Shown here: positions 26,752 through 34,835 of the stretch, piece after piece
Numbering within the stretch: the first letter of the stretch is position 1
How the letters are laid out: every line of letters begins with the position of its first letter
Source of the DNA: JAIQFL01 sp035295745
GTDB taxonomy: Bacteria > Acidobacteriota > Terriglobia > Bryobacterales > Bryobacteraceae
Reading direction: 5' to 3'
DNA length: 64,000 bases
Assembly: GCA_035295745.1 (NCBI GenBank)
Contig: DATGIL010000004.1
Location: 1 to 64,000, forward strand
Position numbers and translations under genes: made by a program
Notes under the pieces: generated by a model
What the model saw: only the letters and a program-made list of their open reading frames with translations
Databases searched by the model: none
Told to the model about the DNA's origin: nothing

Positions 26752-26788
26752 AAACAAAAGACGGGCTCCAGAGCAGTGCTGGAGCCCG
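26752..26788 (-). terminator. Rho-independent terminator of the FecR-domain gene
   Basis: A perfect 10-bp stem (CGGGCTCCAG with CTGGAGCCCG, 26762-26788) encloses a 7-nt loop. Read on the minus strand it is followed by TCTTTTGTTTG, a T-rich tail, so it fits termination of the leftward FecR gene. It also lies about 16 bp after the phzF-like stop and may serve both directions. Confidence 0.75.
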
Positions 26789-26849
26789 GAATTGAATTAG
26801 AGACAGAGCGAACACACCCACAGTCTCTTGCGTTAGGGAGTGAGGGGCT

Positions 26850-27836
26850 TTAGCGACTGACCGGCGTGGGGCTGTTCCCTTGCCCGGGCAGGCCCCCGAC
26901 AGCGGCCAATCCGCCGACAGTCGCCGCCGTTGCGACACCGCCAATCACCGCGACCGTGCCGATCCCAATGCCTGCTCCCGCAGCCGCACCACCCGCTCCG
27001 GCAGCGCCAGCCGCACCAGCAGCCGATCCAGCCGTACCGGCACCAGCGGCCACACTAGTCGCAGCACCGATTTTCTTGGCGATGGCCGTACATCCTCCCT
27101 TACTGACTTCCTTGACACCCACCACCTTGATCAGTTCGGATGCACCTGGCACGGAAGGAGAGGTGCCTTCGGCGCGACCAACGACTTCAACATGATTTCC
27201 GATCTCCTGGTCGAGGCCGGCTCCTTGGAGTTCCAGAATCACGTTCGCAGTCTGGTCGACAATCACGATTTTGCCGGATTTTGCCAGTAGGCAACCTGAC
27301 ACCCGCGTCGGGGCCGCCGCACCGGCAGTTTGCGGCTCGAAATCCAAGCTGCTGCCCGCAGCTACGTTGGCAACCAGCAGGCCCGTGCCGTTCGCCACGC
27401 GAACCACGCCGCGAACTGCAGCCACCGTCACCCGATGATTCTCCAGCACGCGAATTCGAGCCACACTATCGCTGGCCGCTGTGGAAATGCGTAACGAGCC
27501 TGCTTCGACCTCGTATCCGGCCGCCGACTCGAGTTGTCCAAACCCGGATTCCAGCACCAGCCGATTCTGATACACCGTGGCGCGTGTGTTCGAAGCTAAC
27601 CGCATCTGCACACCGCCCGTAATCTGCAGTTGCGAGGATGCCGTTTCGGTCTCTACTACGCTGCCATCAAAGAGGTTGCTATTTCCCCAGACCCGCGCAT
27701 GGTCCACTTCGAAGCTTCCGTTGGCAACCGCCATGCCAATGAAACTGGCTGCGGGTAAGGAACTCAGCCCACCCACGAGCCACAAGCAGATAGCAGCTCC
27801 AACGAGCGCTCGGAAAAAACATCGATTGGTCTTCAT
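26850..27836 (-). CDS. Exported FecR-domain protein with Ala/Gly-rich tail
   Basis: 328 residues. A signal peptide (RALVGAAICLWLVGGLSSLPA) is followed by a FecR-like beta-helical domain (about 35-165), with typical steps such as DGSVVETETASSQLQITGG and MRLASNTRATVYQNRLVLES. The middle part (about 180-260) may bind a ligand. The C-terminus is a hydrophobic Ala/Gly-rich segment (about 265-320), perhaps a membrane insertion or low-complexity linker. Unlike FecR anti-sigma regulators it has no cytoplasmic N-terminus and no sigma gene next to it, so a structural or envelope role is likelier. A perfect hairpin terminator lies downstream. Confidence 0.75.
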   Translation of the reverse strand: MKTNRCFFRALVGAAICLWLVGGLSSLPAASFIGMAVANGSFEVDHARVWGNSNLFDGSVVETETASSQLQITGGVQMRLASNTRATVYQNRLVLESGFGQLESAAGYEVEAGSLRISTAASDSVARIRVLENHRVTVAAVRGVVRVANGTGLLVANVAAGSSLDFEPQTAGAAAPTRVSGCLLAKSGKIVIVDQTANVILELQGAGLDQEIGNHVEVVGRAEGTSPSVPGASELIKVVGVKEVSKGGCTAIAKKIGAATSVAAGAGTAGSAAGAAGAAGAGGAAAGAGIGIGTVAVIGGVATAATVGGLAAVGGLPGQGNSPTPVSR

Positions 27837-27917
27837 ACCTGATTAAGATATCGGCGGCTCTTCGGCTAACTTTAGAGGCGGAAGACAAAAACTGCGAGAA
27901 TTTGTGGCGCGCCGGCG

Positions 27918-28793
27918 TTATTCGTGCCGCAGCACTCTCACCATCTCACGCACACTGCGGATTACGGATTCCGGCTCGTCCGCCCGCGCGCGGCGATCGC
28001 TGCCCGTCAAAACCATCTCGGGCCACGAATGGGACCCCACCGCGCCGGCCGTCCGCACCTCCGCGAGGCTGGTCATAAACCCCTGCTCCGCCAGGAATGC
28101 CGCGCGCATCTTAGGCTCGTGCTCGAGACCCGCAAGAGTAGCTTGCTCGTCGAGCGTCAATCCGTGAGGAGTCGCGGATTCCGGCCGCGTATGTGCCATC
28201 AGCCGCATCAGCCCGATGCCGCTGCTCACCCTCAAGACGAAGTCGGGAGGGTAGCCCAGGTGGAACGGAACACGACCCGCCATACCCATCCGTTCCTCGC
28301 TTTCCAGAACCGGATCTACCAGCACCATACCGGCCACTTCTTCTGGGTAGCGGCTGCCGAACACCCGCACATCCAGGCTTCCAAACCGGTCACCGGCCAG
28401 CACGAAGGGCGCCTTCACCGAACCGCGAAGCAGCAACTCGTGGAGGTCGGCCGCGTTGGCGACACTGGTGTGCGGTGCCGGCCCCGGATCGCTCCATCCA
28501 TACCCGGCACGGTCATACCAACAGGCTCGCGTGGTCCTGGCGATCTCGCGTTGGATGTAAACCCAGCTATACCCCGGGGTCAGAGCGTCGCTCTCAAAGA
28601 TCACTGTGGGACTTCCTTCGCCCGAACAGAAGATGTTGAGGGACCTGCCACCAATATCCACCGACCGCCCCACCTGCCGGAAGCGCGCGCGCTCCCGCCT
28701 TCGCGCCACCTGTTCATAGGCGGTGCCGAAAAGAACCAGCACCACCAACAGGAGCGCAATCGCCGCAAGGATTCCGTTGATCCGCCTTTTCAC
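27918..28793 (-). CDS. Alpha/beta-hydrolase-fold protein lacking the nucleophile
   Basis: 291 residues: one N-terminal membrane anchor (ILAAIALLLVVLVLFGTA), then an alpha/beta-hydrolase core. Family landmarks are visible: SLNIFCSGEGSPTVIFES, WYDRAGYGWSDPGP and GMVLVDPV. However, at the nucleophile elbow, where relatives have G-H-S-x-G-G, this protein reads AGDRFGSLDVR, so the serine is replaced by arginine. The C-terminal catalytic histidine motif is not recognisable either. It is therefore probably a pseudoenzyme that binds rather than hydrolyses, or a decaying gene with an intact frame. It lies downstream of the LacI-type regulator on the same strand (46 bp gap). Confidence 0.75.
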   Translation of the reverse strand: MKRRINGILAAIALLLVVLVLFGTAYEQVARRRERARFRQVGRSVDIGGRSLNIFCSGEGSPTVIFESDALTPGYSWVYIQREIARTTRACWYDRAGYGWSDPGPAPHTSVANAADLHELLLRGSVKAPFVLAGDRFGSLDVRVFGSRYPEEVAGMVLVDPVLESEERMGMAGRVPFHLGYPPDFVLRVSSGIGLMRLMAHTRPESATPHGLTLDEQATLAGLEHEPKMRAAFLAEQGFMTSLAEVRTAGAVGSHSWPEMVLTGSDRRARADEPESVIRSVREMVRVLRHE

Positions 28794-28839
28794 TCGGAAC
28801 CCGTTATATCGAATTCCGAGTCAAGTGTCAAATCGCTTT

Positions 28840-29838
28840 CTACGTCTTAGGAGGAGGCGCGGTTGTTTGCCGCACGATCAGCGTCGTCTTCACGTCGTAC
28901 TCCTTGCCGGCTTGGGCTGGATCAGAAATCAAGGCGTGCAGCGCCTGAAAAACCAGCCTGCCAACCTCCACGCGCGGCACCGACACGGTCGTCAAGGCGG
29001 GCTGCGTGAACTGCGCGAACGTAATGTCGTCGAAACCGATGATGGAAAGCTGCCCCGGCACCGAGATCTGCCGGTCGTAAGCACAATGCATTGCGCCAAT
29101 CCCCATCAGATCGTTGGCCGCTACAATTCCAGTGGCGCTGAAGACATTGAGCAGTTTCGAACAACTGAAATATCCGCCCTGAATGGAAAAATCGGAATCG
29201 ATCACCCTCACTTCGACCCCCGGTTCCGTCGCCGCAGCCTCCAGGAACGCCTGCTTGCGGTGCTGGGCGGAAGTGCCATGCATGGGGCCGCCAATGAATC
29301 CCAGGCGCTTGTGCCCGAGTTCGAGCAGGTGATTCACCGCCGCCCGGATGCCGTGGGCGTAGTCCAGTGCGATATTGCTGATCCTCGCGGCGGTCACCCC
29401 GTGGTCGAGATAAACTGCGCCGACTCCCTTGCCCGCCAGACTTTCCCGCACTTCGCGCGCCACCTGCGAGGTCAAAAAGGCGGCGCCCGGCACCTGCAGG
29501 TTCACCAGGCGATCCACCGCGTTGCGCGTTCGCTCTACATCGTAATTGGTATTCATCACCATGGTTTCGAGGCCCGCCATCGCCGCGGATTCCTGAAACG
29601 ACTTGGTGATCTCGGGGAAAAAAGGATTGCCGATATCGGGGACCACCAGGCCCACGATCGAACTGCGGCCGATGACCAGACTCCGGGCCGCACTATTCGG
29701 CGCATATCCGAGCTCCCTGGCGGCCCAGAGGACTCTCTGCTCGGTTTGCGGACGGACGCGGCGCGAACCGTTTAACACGTAGGAAACGGTGGCAATCGAA
29801 ACCCCAGCCTTAACTGCCACCTCTCGGATAGTCGCCAT
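28840..29838 (-). CDS. LacI-family transcriptional regulator
   Basis: 332 residues. The N-terminal helix-turn-helix and hinge are classic (TIREVAVKAGVSIATVSYVL, then LGYAPNSAARSL), followed by a periplasmic-binding-protein-like sugar sensor (IVGLVVPDIGNPFFPEITKS through about residue 325). It likely represses sugar-use genes until a sugar or sugar phosphate binds. The upstream gene on the same strand is a PfkB-type hexose kinase, so a phosphorylated hexose is a plausible effector. A tandem ATTTAAACG pair sits between the kinase stop and this ATG and may be its own operator. Confidence 0.92.
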   Translation of the reverse strand: MATIREVAVKAGVSIATVSYVLNGSRRVRPQTEQRVLWAARELGYAPNSAARSLVIGRSSIVGLVVPDIGNPFFPEITKSFQESAAMAGLETMVMNTNYDVERTRNAVDRLVNLQVPGAAFLTSQVAREVRESLAGKGVGAVYLDHGVTAARISNIALDYAHGIRAAVNHLLELGHKRLGFIGGPMHGTSAQHRKQAFLEAAATEPGVEVRVIDSDFSIQGGYFSCSKLLNVFSATGIVAANDLMGIGAMHCAYDRQISVPGQLSIIGFDDITFAQFTQPALTTVSVPRVEVGRLVFQALHALISDPAQAGKEYDVKTTLIVRQTTAPPPKT

Positions 29839-29894
29839 AATCGTCCATGTGGCAGAGTGGCAGACGGGCGGGAGCCTGTCAAGCGAACGCCGCC

Positions 29895-29912
29895 ATTTAA
29901 ACGATTTAAACG
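29895..29912. promoter_or_regulatory. Tandem ATTTAAACG, possible LacI-type operator
   Basis: Two perfect abutting copies of ATTTAAACG lie between the kinase stop (29920) and the LacI start (29838). They also form a near-palindrome around AAACGATTT, with the central CG common in LacI-family sites. AT-rich sequence is rare in this GC-rich window. Function as operator is inferred. Confidence 0.35.
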
Positions 29913-29919
29913 CTCCAGC

Positions 29920-30849
29920 CTACTCCACCCGCCGGACCTCCACCTGGCGATAGATCTCCTGCGTCTGCGCCAGGCTGGCGAAATTCATGCCGGGCAGTTT
30001 GGCCGATGCCGTGCCCGCCGCCACACCCCACCGCAGCGCATCAGCGGGAATATTCTTACGCTCCATCGCCCACGAGTACCCAGCCGAGAGAGCATCGCCC
30101 GCACCGATCGGGCACACCGCCTCGACGCGCGGAGGGATCGCTTCGATCAGACCATCCGGATACGCGCCAACCGCACCTCGACTCCCCAGCGAGAGCACCA
30201 CCGACTCCGCGCCCATCGATCGAATCCGCTCTGCCGCCTCCAGGTAGTGGGTGCGCGTCAGCAGAGTCCGGGAAAGCAGACGGTCGGCCTCTTTTTGGTT
30301 GGGCGTCACCACCGTCGGCTTGGCGTCAATGCCTTCGATCAGAGCCTGCCCGTCGGCATGCAGCAGAGTTTTTACCTTCCTGGCACGCGCCATCGAGATC
30401 AGTTTGCCGTAAAACCCGGGAGGCACGCCCGGTGGCAGGCTTCCACACATCAGCAGCCACGACGCCGTCTTCAACGCTTCGCGCACCGCACGCTCCACGC
30501 AGACTACCTCCGATTTCTCCAGGCACGGGCCCGCCTCGTTCAGGTTGACCGTCAGCCCGTGGCGATCGGTAATCGTCAGATTCGTGCGGATGGGGTTTCG
30601 AATCGGAACCACCTTGAGCGGAAATCCCGAGGTAGCCAGATAAGACTCCATTCGTTTCCCGCTATCGCCTCCCGATGTGATCACTGCCAGCGTTTCGCCG
30701 CCAAATGCATGCAGGACGAATGACGCGTTGATTCCGCGCCCCCCCGCGCCCTCGCGGCTGGAATTGACATAAGCGCGATCTTCAAAGGCTAAATGGTCGA
30801 CACTGATAACCCGGTCGATGGCTGGATTAATGGTAAGCGTAACAATCAA
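29920..30849 (-). CDS. PfkB-family hexose/phosphofructokinase
   Basis: 309 residues, starting at a TTG (30849): an in-frame stop lies a few codons upstream and the family start (IVTLTINPAIDRVISVDHL) begins immediately, so TTG is the only reasonable start. It resembles 1-phosphofructokinase and tagatose-6-phosphate kinase. The substrate motif GAGGRGIN is near residue 35, PNQKEADRLL is in the middle, and the catalytic/anion-hole motif is CPIGAGDALSAGYSW. It phosphorylates a sugar phosphate with ATP in hexose catabolism. It precedes the LacI gene on the same strand, separated by 81 bp. Confidence 0.9.
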   Translation of the reverse strand: MIVTLTINPAIDRVISVDHLAFEDRAYVNSSREGAGGRGINASFVLHAFGGETLAVITSGGDSGKRMESYLATSGFPLKVVPIRNPIRTNLTITDRHGLTVNLNEAGPCLEKSEVVCVERAVREALKTASWLLMCGSLPPGVPPGFYGKLISMARARKVKTLLHADGQALIEGIDAKPTVVTPNQKEADRLLSRTLLTRTHYLEAAERIRSMGAESVVLSLGSRGAVGAYPDGLIEAIPPRVEAVCPIGAGDALSAGYSWAMERKNIPADALRWGVAAGTASAKLPGMNFASLAQTQEIYRQVEVRRVE

Positions 30850-30910
30850 ACTTATATTTTAATGGACGGCGGCGTTCGGGGCCCGAAATCTTGAACCTTT
30901 CGATCCGCAC

Positions 30911-30941
30911 AAAAAAGGCGCAGGCCCTGAAGACCTGCGCC
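30911..30941 (-). terminator. Rho-independent terminator of the second TonB receptor gene
   Basis: GGCGCAGG pairs with CCTGCGCC around a 9-nt loop (30917-30941). On the minus strand the stem is followed directly by six T residues (complement of 30911-30916). It lies 29 bp after the receptor stop, the expected place. Confidence 0.85.
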
Positions 30942-30969
30942 CATTTGTCTCGAAGATCCGAGTTCTCTC

Positions 30970-33900
30970 TTAGAAGCTATACCGCAGTGCGAACTGCATC
31001 TGCCGCGGCAAACCAAGCTGCCCGGTCAATTTGCCGAAGTTCGCCGTCGAAGTCAGACTCAGGCTGGCGCTCGCCGGATCGAATCTGACGGTATTCGTCA
31101 GGTTGACCGTCTCCCAGCGGAATTGTAGCTTGTGGTGCTCGTTGTATGGCATGGAGAAGCTCTTGGCAAGGCCGCTGTCGATTTCGAAGAAGCCCTGGCC
31201 GCGCAATGAGTCACGGCTGCCGGTCTGCCCCGCCATAGTCTCCTGGAACCCTGCCAGTGCGGCGGCTGGATTAGCCCACAGATTGGGTCCGCTGCCTCCA
31301 CCGATGGTGGCGGTATTGTGGGTACTGATGATCGACGGAATGGGCTGGCCATTCGGCGTAGCGTCCGAGCTGAGCTCCCAGTTGGTCGCCCAGCGCGATC
31401 CGTCACTCACCGAGAACGGAAGGCCGGAGGTCACGCGGAAGGTTCCGGACAACTGCCAGCCGCCCACGAAGGCATCCAGGATCTTGTTCATGCTGGTGCC
31501 GAAGTGATGCCCCCTGCCGAACGGGAGTTCGTAGACGAAGTAGCTGTTCGCCTGGTGTGTGGCATCGTACCGCGACACGGCCCGCAACTGCTGCGCATTC
31601 CACGAATTGATCATGAAATCGTTGCCGAAGCTGCCGGCGCTCTCCGCCGTCGAACCGATATCGATCGACTTGGAGTAGGTGTAGTTGAAGACGCCCGCGA
31701 GTCCGGCGCTAAACCGCTTGCGAACCGTCCACTGCATGGCGTGGTACGAACCTGAGCCGAGTGAGCTCCACGCATTCAACGCCGAGAACTGCGGGCTGAA
31801 CATCATGTTCGGCCCCAGTATGCCGCAGCCCGTTGCGGTGAGCGCGCCGGAAGAGCTGAACTTCGACCCGGTGGGGCTGCACGCCTGGCCGTTGTCCATA
31901 TCGTTCAGCGTGTTGGTGAAGTCGCCGGGATTGCTGCGCGTCGTGTAGTCGAGCCCGATCACCTGAGTGGCGGTATACCCGTTTCCAGCAGCCGTCGCCC
32001 ACAGATTTTCGAAGAACGGAATCTTGGGGAGATTCTTGACGGAAACGCCATTCAGATCGATCAGGGTGGCGAGTTGCGTCATCGCCTGGAAGTAAGTCTG
32101 TCCGGACTTGGGATCTACCATGTTGGTAGGCATTGCCAGATCGCGCTCCACCAGGTTGTGGCGTGAGAGCCGGCCCACGTAAGAAGCTTCCACGAACCAT
32201 CCGTGGCCGAATTCGCGGCCGATGCTCAGGTTGATGTTCATTGTGTAGGGTGCGCGCAGATTATCGTCCACCGAGTTCGTGATCGCGAACGCATTGGGAT
32301 ACGTGGCCGGGAATCCGCCGGGAGGCGCGGGCTGCAGGAACAACGGCGCATTCGGCGCGTTCGGGACGGTGTAGAAGTTGACGAAGCGCGGAAGCTGCGC
32401 CGACGTGTAGACATTCGCGGGAGTCGACAGCGTGGTGGCCAGGCCGAACGCCGAAGCGTTGATGGTCGCCGCCAGCGGCTGCCCGATTTCGTCGTAGAAC
32501 ATGCCGAATCCGGCGCGGACGGAAGTCTTTCCCTGTCCGAACAGGAATCGCGAGAGGCCGCTCTCGCCCTTAGGTGAGTAGGCGACCGCCAGGCGGGGAG
32601 CGAAGTCGGTGTGTTGCGGATAGAGAGGCCGGCCTGCCGGCACGTAAACGATATTGCCAGCCAACAGATTGGATTCACCCTGATCTGCCAGAGCTCCGCG
32701 CGTGTCCATCCAGGTGCCAATCGGAATGTTCGTGGAAATCTGCTGGCCGTTGGCTTCGTGCACGGGCGGCATCACCGTGAGGCGCAGGCCGTACGTTACC
32801 GTCAGGTTGTTCTTGATCCTCCAGGAGTCCTGTCCGTAAAAATCGGCTTCCCGATTTTCGAAGTTGCGGGCCACCGGCGCGCCTGCGGGAATCGTCGTGC
32901 CGTTGACCAGATAGTTGTAATTGCCGGTAGCGGAAGTCACGATTCCCAGCAGGGCGGCAACGTTGTATTCAAAGGTGGTTTTGTCGCCGCTCTTCAAACC
33001 GATGGACGCCGGCACGAGATCGTTTCCGCTGCCGTTGATGACCGAGGCGTTGGTGGTCGCGGAATTGTAAGAGTGGCTGTAGGAGATGGTCTGGTTGGAA
33101 ATCAACCTGGCGGTTCCGCCGATGCGCAGATCGTGCGCACCCAAGGTCCATGCCAGCTCTTCGCCGAAGGTATTCACCGGAACGATGCGGACCGTTCCCG
33201 TGCTGGTGCCATTGATCGTTGCAATTCCCCGGAAGGAGACTGGCGTGCCATTCAGAATGCCAGTGGTCTCACCGCCCTGACGGGTAAATCCGTAATGGAA
33301 GGTGCTCACCAGATTTGGCTTCACCACCGCGGTCCACCCGGCCGCCAGCCCTTTGTTATTGGCGAGCGTCACCGAGTTGGGAACGTCCCCCGGAAACTGC
33401 GGAGTGCCGTTCTGGCTGTCGTTCTGAAGGTTTCCGCGCACGAACAGCGAATGCTTTCCGGCGTTATCAATCTTGTAATCCACCTTCGCGATGTAGGTGT
33501 TCTGATCGGAATGTACCGGCGCGTTGAACAGGTAGCCGAAAGTGTTGACTCCATCACCGACGTTGCTATTGTTGCTGACGGGATATTGTTTCATCACCGC
33601 CAGCGCGGCCGGACTGATGCCGATCCCCAGCGGGTCGGCAGCCTTGATTTGATCCGGCGTGAACTGCAGGAGCGCTCCGCCGGTGTTGTGGTACTGGATG
33701 ATGCCCTGCTTCATCAGTTCGCTTGGCACGATCTGGTTGACGCTGGTAGCGCTCGCGTCGCGCCGGCCTTCGTAGTTAATAAAGTAGAACAGCTTATTCT
33801 TCTTGACCGGTCCGCCGGCGGTGCCGCCGAAGGTGTTGATGAGCAGCGGGGCGACTGGCAGTTTCGCGGCGTTGTTGAAGAAGCTGTTGGCAGCGGTTTC

Positions 33901-34689
33901 CGTACCGCGGCGGTATTCATACAACGAACCATGGATGTCGTTGGTACCCGATTTGGTCACCAGGGTGATGTCTGCTCCGGAACCACGGCCGCTGTCCACG
34001 CTGCCGTTAGTCGTAGTGGTGCGGAACTCTTCTACCGAGTCCTGCGTCACGCGCAGGACGCTGGTGAAGGCCGCGCGATTGCTCTGCTGATTCACGTCCG
34101 CGCCATCCAGCGTGATATTCGACTGGTCCGAACGGCCTCCATTCACCGAACCGCTGCGGTCATCCAACGTCGACGTGCCGCCGACGCCCTGTCCCAGTGT
34201 GCCGAACATCGTCACACCCGGCTGGAATGCCAGGAATCCCGCGACATTGCGCGCGATCGACGGCAGTTCCTCAATCTCGTGTCCCGTGACTACATTGCCC
34301 AATGAGGCATCCACGGTATTGATCTGAGTCCCGGTCGCTTCCACCGATACCGTCGTGGAGGTGGAACCTAGTTTTTCGAAGATTACGTTCACGGTGGCTG
34401 GCTGATTCACATCCAACGTGATGTTGTTGACCACGGCATCGGCAAACCCACTCAGCTTGGCGGTCAGCTTATAGGCGCCGGGCGCCAATTGCGGTATGGT
34501 ATACCGGCCTTGCGTATCGGTTACGGCTTCACGCTGTAAGCCGGTCTGTGTGTTGACAAGTGTGATCGCAGCGTTCGGAACTACAGCGCCCGATGGATCG
34601 GTCACAGTCCCGTTCACTGCAGTAGTTTGGCCGAATAGGCCGAGCCCCAAAGCGAGCGTCAGGGCAAGAGCCCTGAGGAGATTTCGCAT
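30970..34689 (-). CDS. Oar-like TonB-dependent receptor
   Basis: About 1239 residues from the ATG at 34689, chosen for its signal peptide (MRNLLRALALTLALGLGLFG) and an AAAGGGG ribosome site 8 bp upstream. Residues about 22-110 are a carboxypeptidase-regulatory domain (VNGTVTDPSGAVVPNAAITL), followed by a plug-like region with LPSIARNVAGFLAFQPGV and SGTNDIHGSLYEYRRGTE, then a beta barrel of about 900 residues ending in MQFALRYSF. This is a complete member of the acidobacterial Oar/TonB receptor family, probably an outer-membrane importer for large carbohydrates or peptides. The next gene upstream, on the other strand, is an S9 peptidase. A terminator lies downstream. Confidence 0.9.
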   Translation of the reverse strand: MRNLLRALALTLALGLGLFGQTTAVNGTVTDPSGAVVPNAAITLVNTQTGLQREAVTDTQGRYTIPQLAPGAYKLTAKLSGFADAVVNNITLDVNQPATVNVIFEKLGSTSTTVSVEATGTQINTVDASLGNVVTGHEIEELPSIARNVAGFLAFQPGVTMFGTLGQGVGGTSTLDDRSGSVNGGRSDQSNITLDGADVNQQSNRAAFTSVLRVTQDSVEEFRTTTTNGSVDSGRGSGADITLVTKSGTNDIHGSLYEYRRGTETAANSFFNNAAKLPVAPLLINTFGGTAGGPVKKNKLFYFINYEGRRDASATSVNQIVPSELMKQGIIQYHNTGGALLQFTPDQIKAADPLGIGISPAALAVMKQYPVSNNSNVGDGVNTFGYLFNAPVHSDQNTYIAKVDYKIDNAGKHSLFVRGNLQNDSQNGTPQFPGDVPNSVTLANNKGLAAGWTAVVKPNLVSTFHYGFTRQGGETTGILNGTPVSFRGIATINGTSTGTVRIVPVNTFGEELAWTLGAHDLRIGGTARLISNQTISYSHSYNSATTNASVINGSGNDLVPASIGLKSGDKTTFEYNVAALLGIVTSATGNYNYLVNGTTIPAGAPVARNFENREADFYGQDSWRIKNNLTVTYGLRLTVMPPVHEANGQQISTNIPIGTWMDTRGALADQGESNLLAGNIVYVPAGRPLYPQHTDFAPRLAVAYSPKGESGLSRFLFGQGKTSVRAGFGMFYDEIGQPLAATINASAFGLATTLSTPANVYTSAQLPRFVNFYTVPNAPNAPLFLQPAPPGGFPATYPNAFAITNSVDDNLRAPYTMNINLSIGREFGHGWFVEASYVGRLSRHNLVERDLAMPTNMVDPKSGQTYFQAMTQLATLIDLNGVSVKNLPKIPFFENLWATAAGNGYTATQVIGLDYTTRSNPGDFTNTLNDMDNGQACSPTGSKFSSSGALTATGCGILGPNMMFSPQFSALNAWSSLGSGSYHAMQWTVRKRFSAGLAGVFNYTYSKSIDIGSTAESAGSFGNDFMINSWNAQQLRAVSRYDATHQANSYFVYELPFGRGHHFGTSMNKILDAFVGGWQLSGTFRVTSGLPFSVSDGSRWATNWELSSDATPNGQPIPSIISTHNTATIGGGSGPNLWANPAAALAGFQETMAGQTGSRDSLRGQGFFEIDSGLAKSFSMPYNEHHKLQFRWETVNLTNTVRFDPASASLSLTSTANFGKLTGQLGLPRQMQFALRYSF

Positions 34690-34764
34690 AAGTGTACCCC
34701 TTTCGTGTGAAGACAAAAAAACCAACGATCCCGTGGCAAGTCTAAATTAAGCGATTGTTCTTGG

Positions 34765-34791
34765 GTATCATAAATTTCCAGGCTGTGTCAA
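34765..34791 (-). promoter_or_regulatory. Possible promoter of the second TonB receptor gene
   Basis: On the minus strand a perfect TTGACA (complement of 34786-34791) is followed about 16 bp on by GATACC, a weak -10 match. It sits about 75-100 bp upstream of the receptor ATG in the divergent gap shared with the S9 peptidase gene. Support is limited to the -35 box. Confidence 0.3.
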
Positions 34792-34835
34792 TCCGGTGAC
34801 GGGAAGTTTCCAATTGTTTGGTAAACTCGAATGCC

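Noticed and set aside
32611..34305. Plus-strand open frame of 564 codons opposite the second TonB receptor
   Set aside because: No domain is visible, and the minus-strand receptor is complete with signal peptide, ribosome site and terminator.
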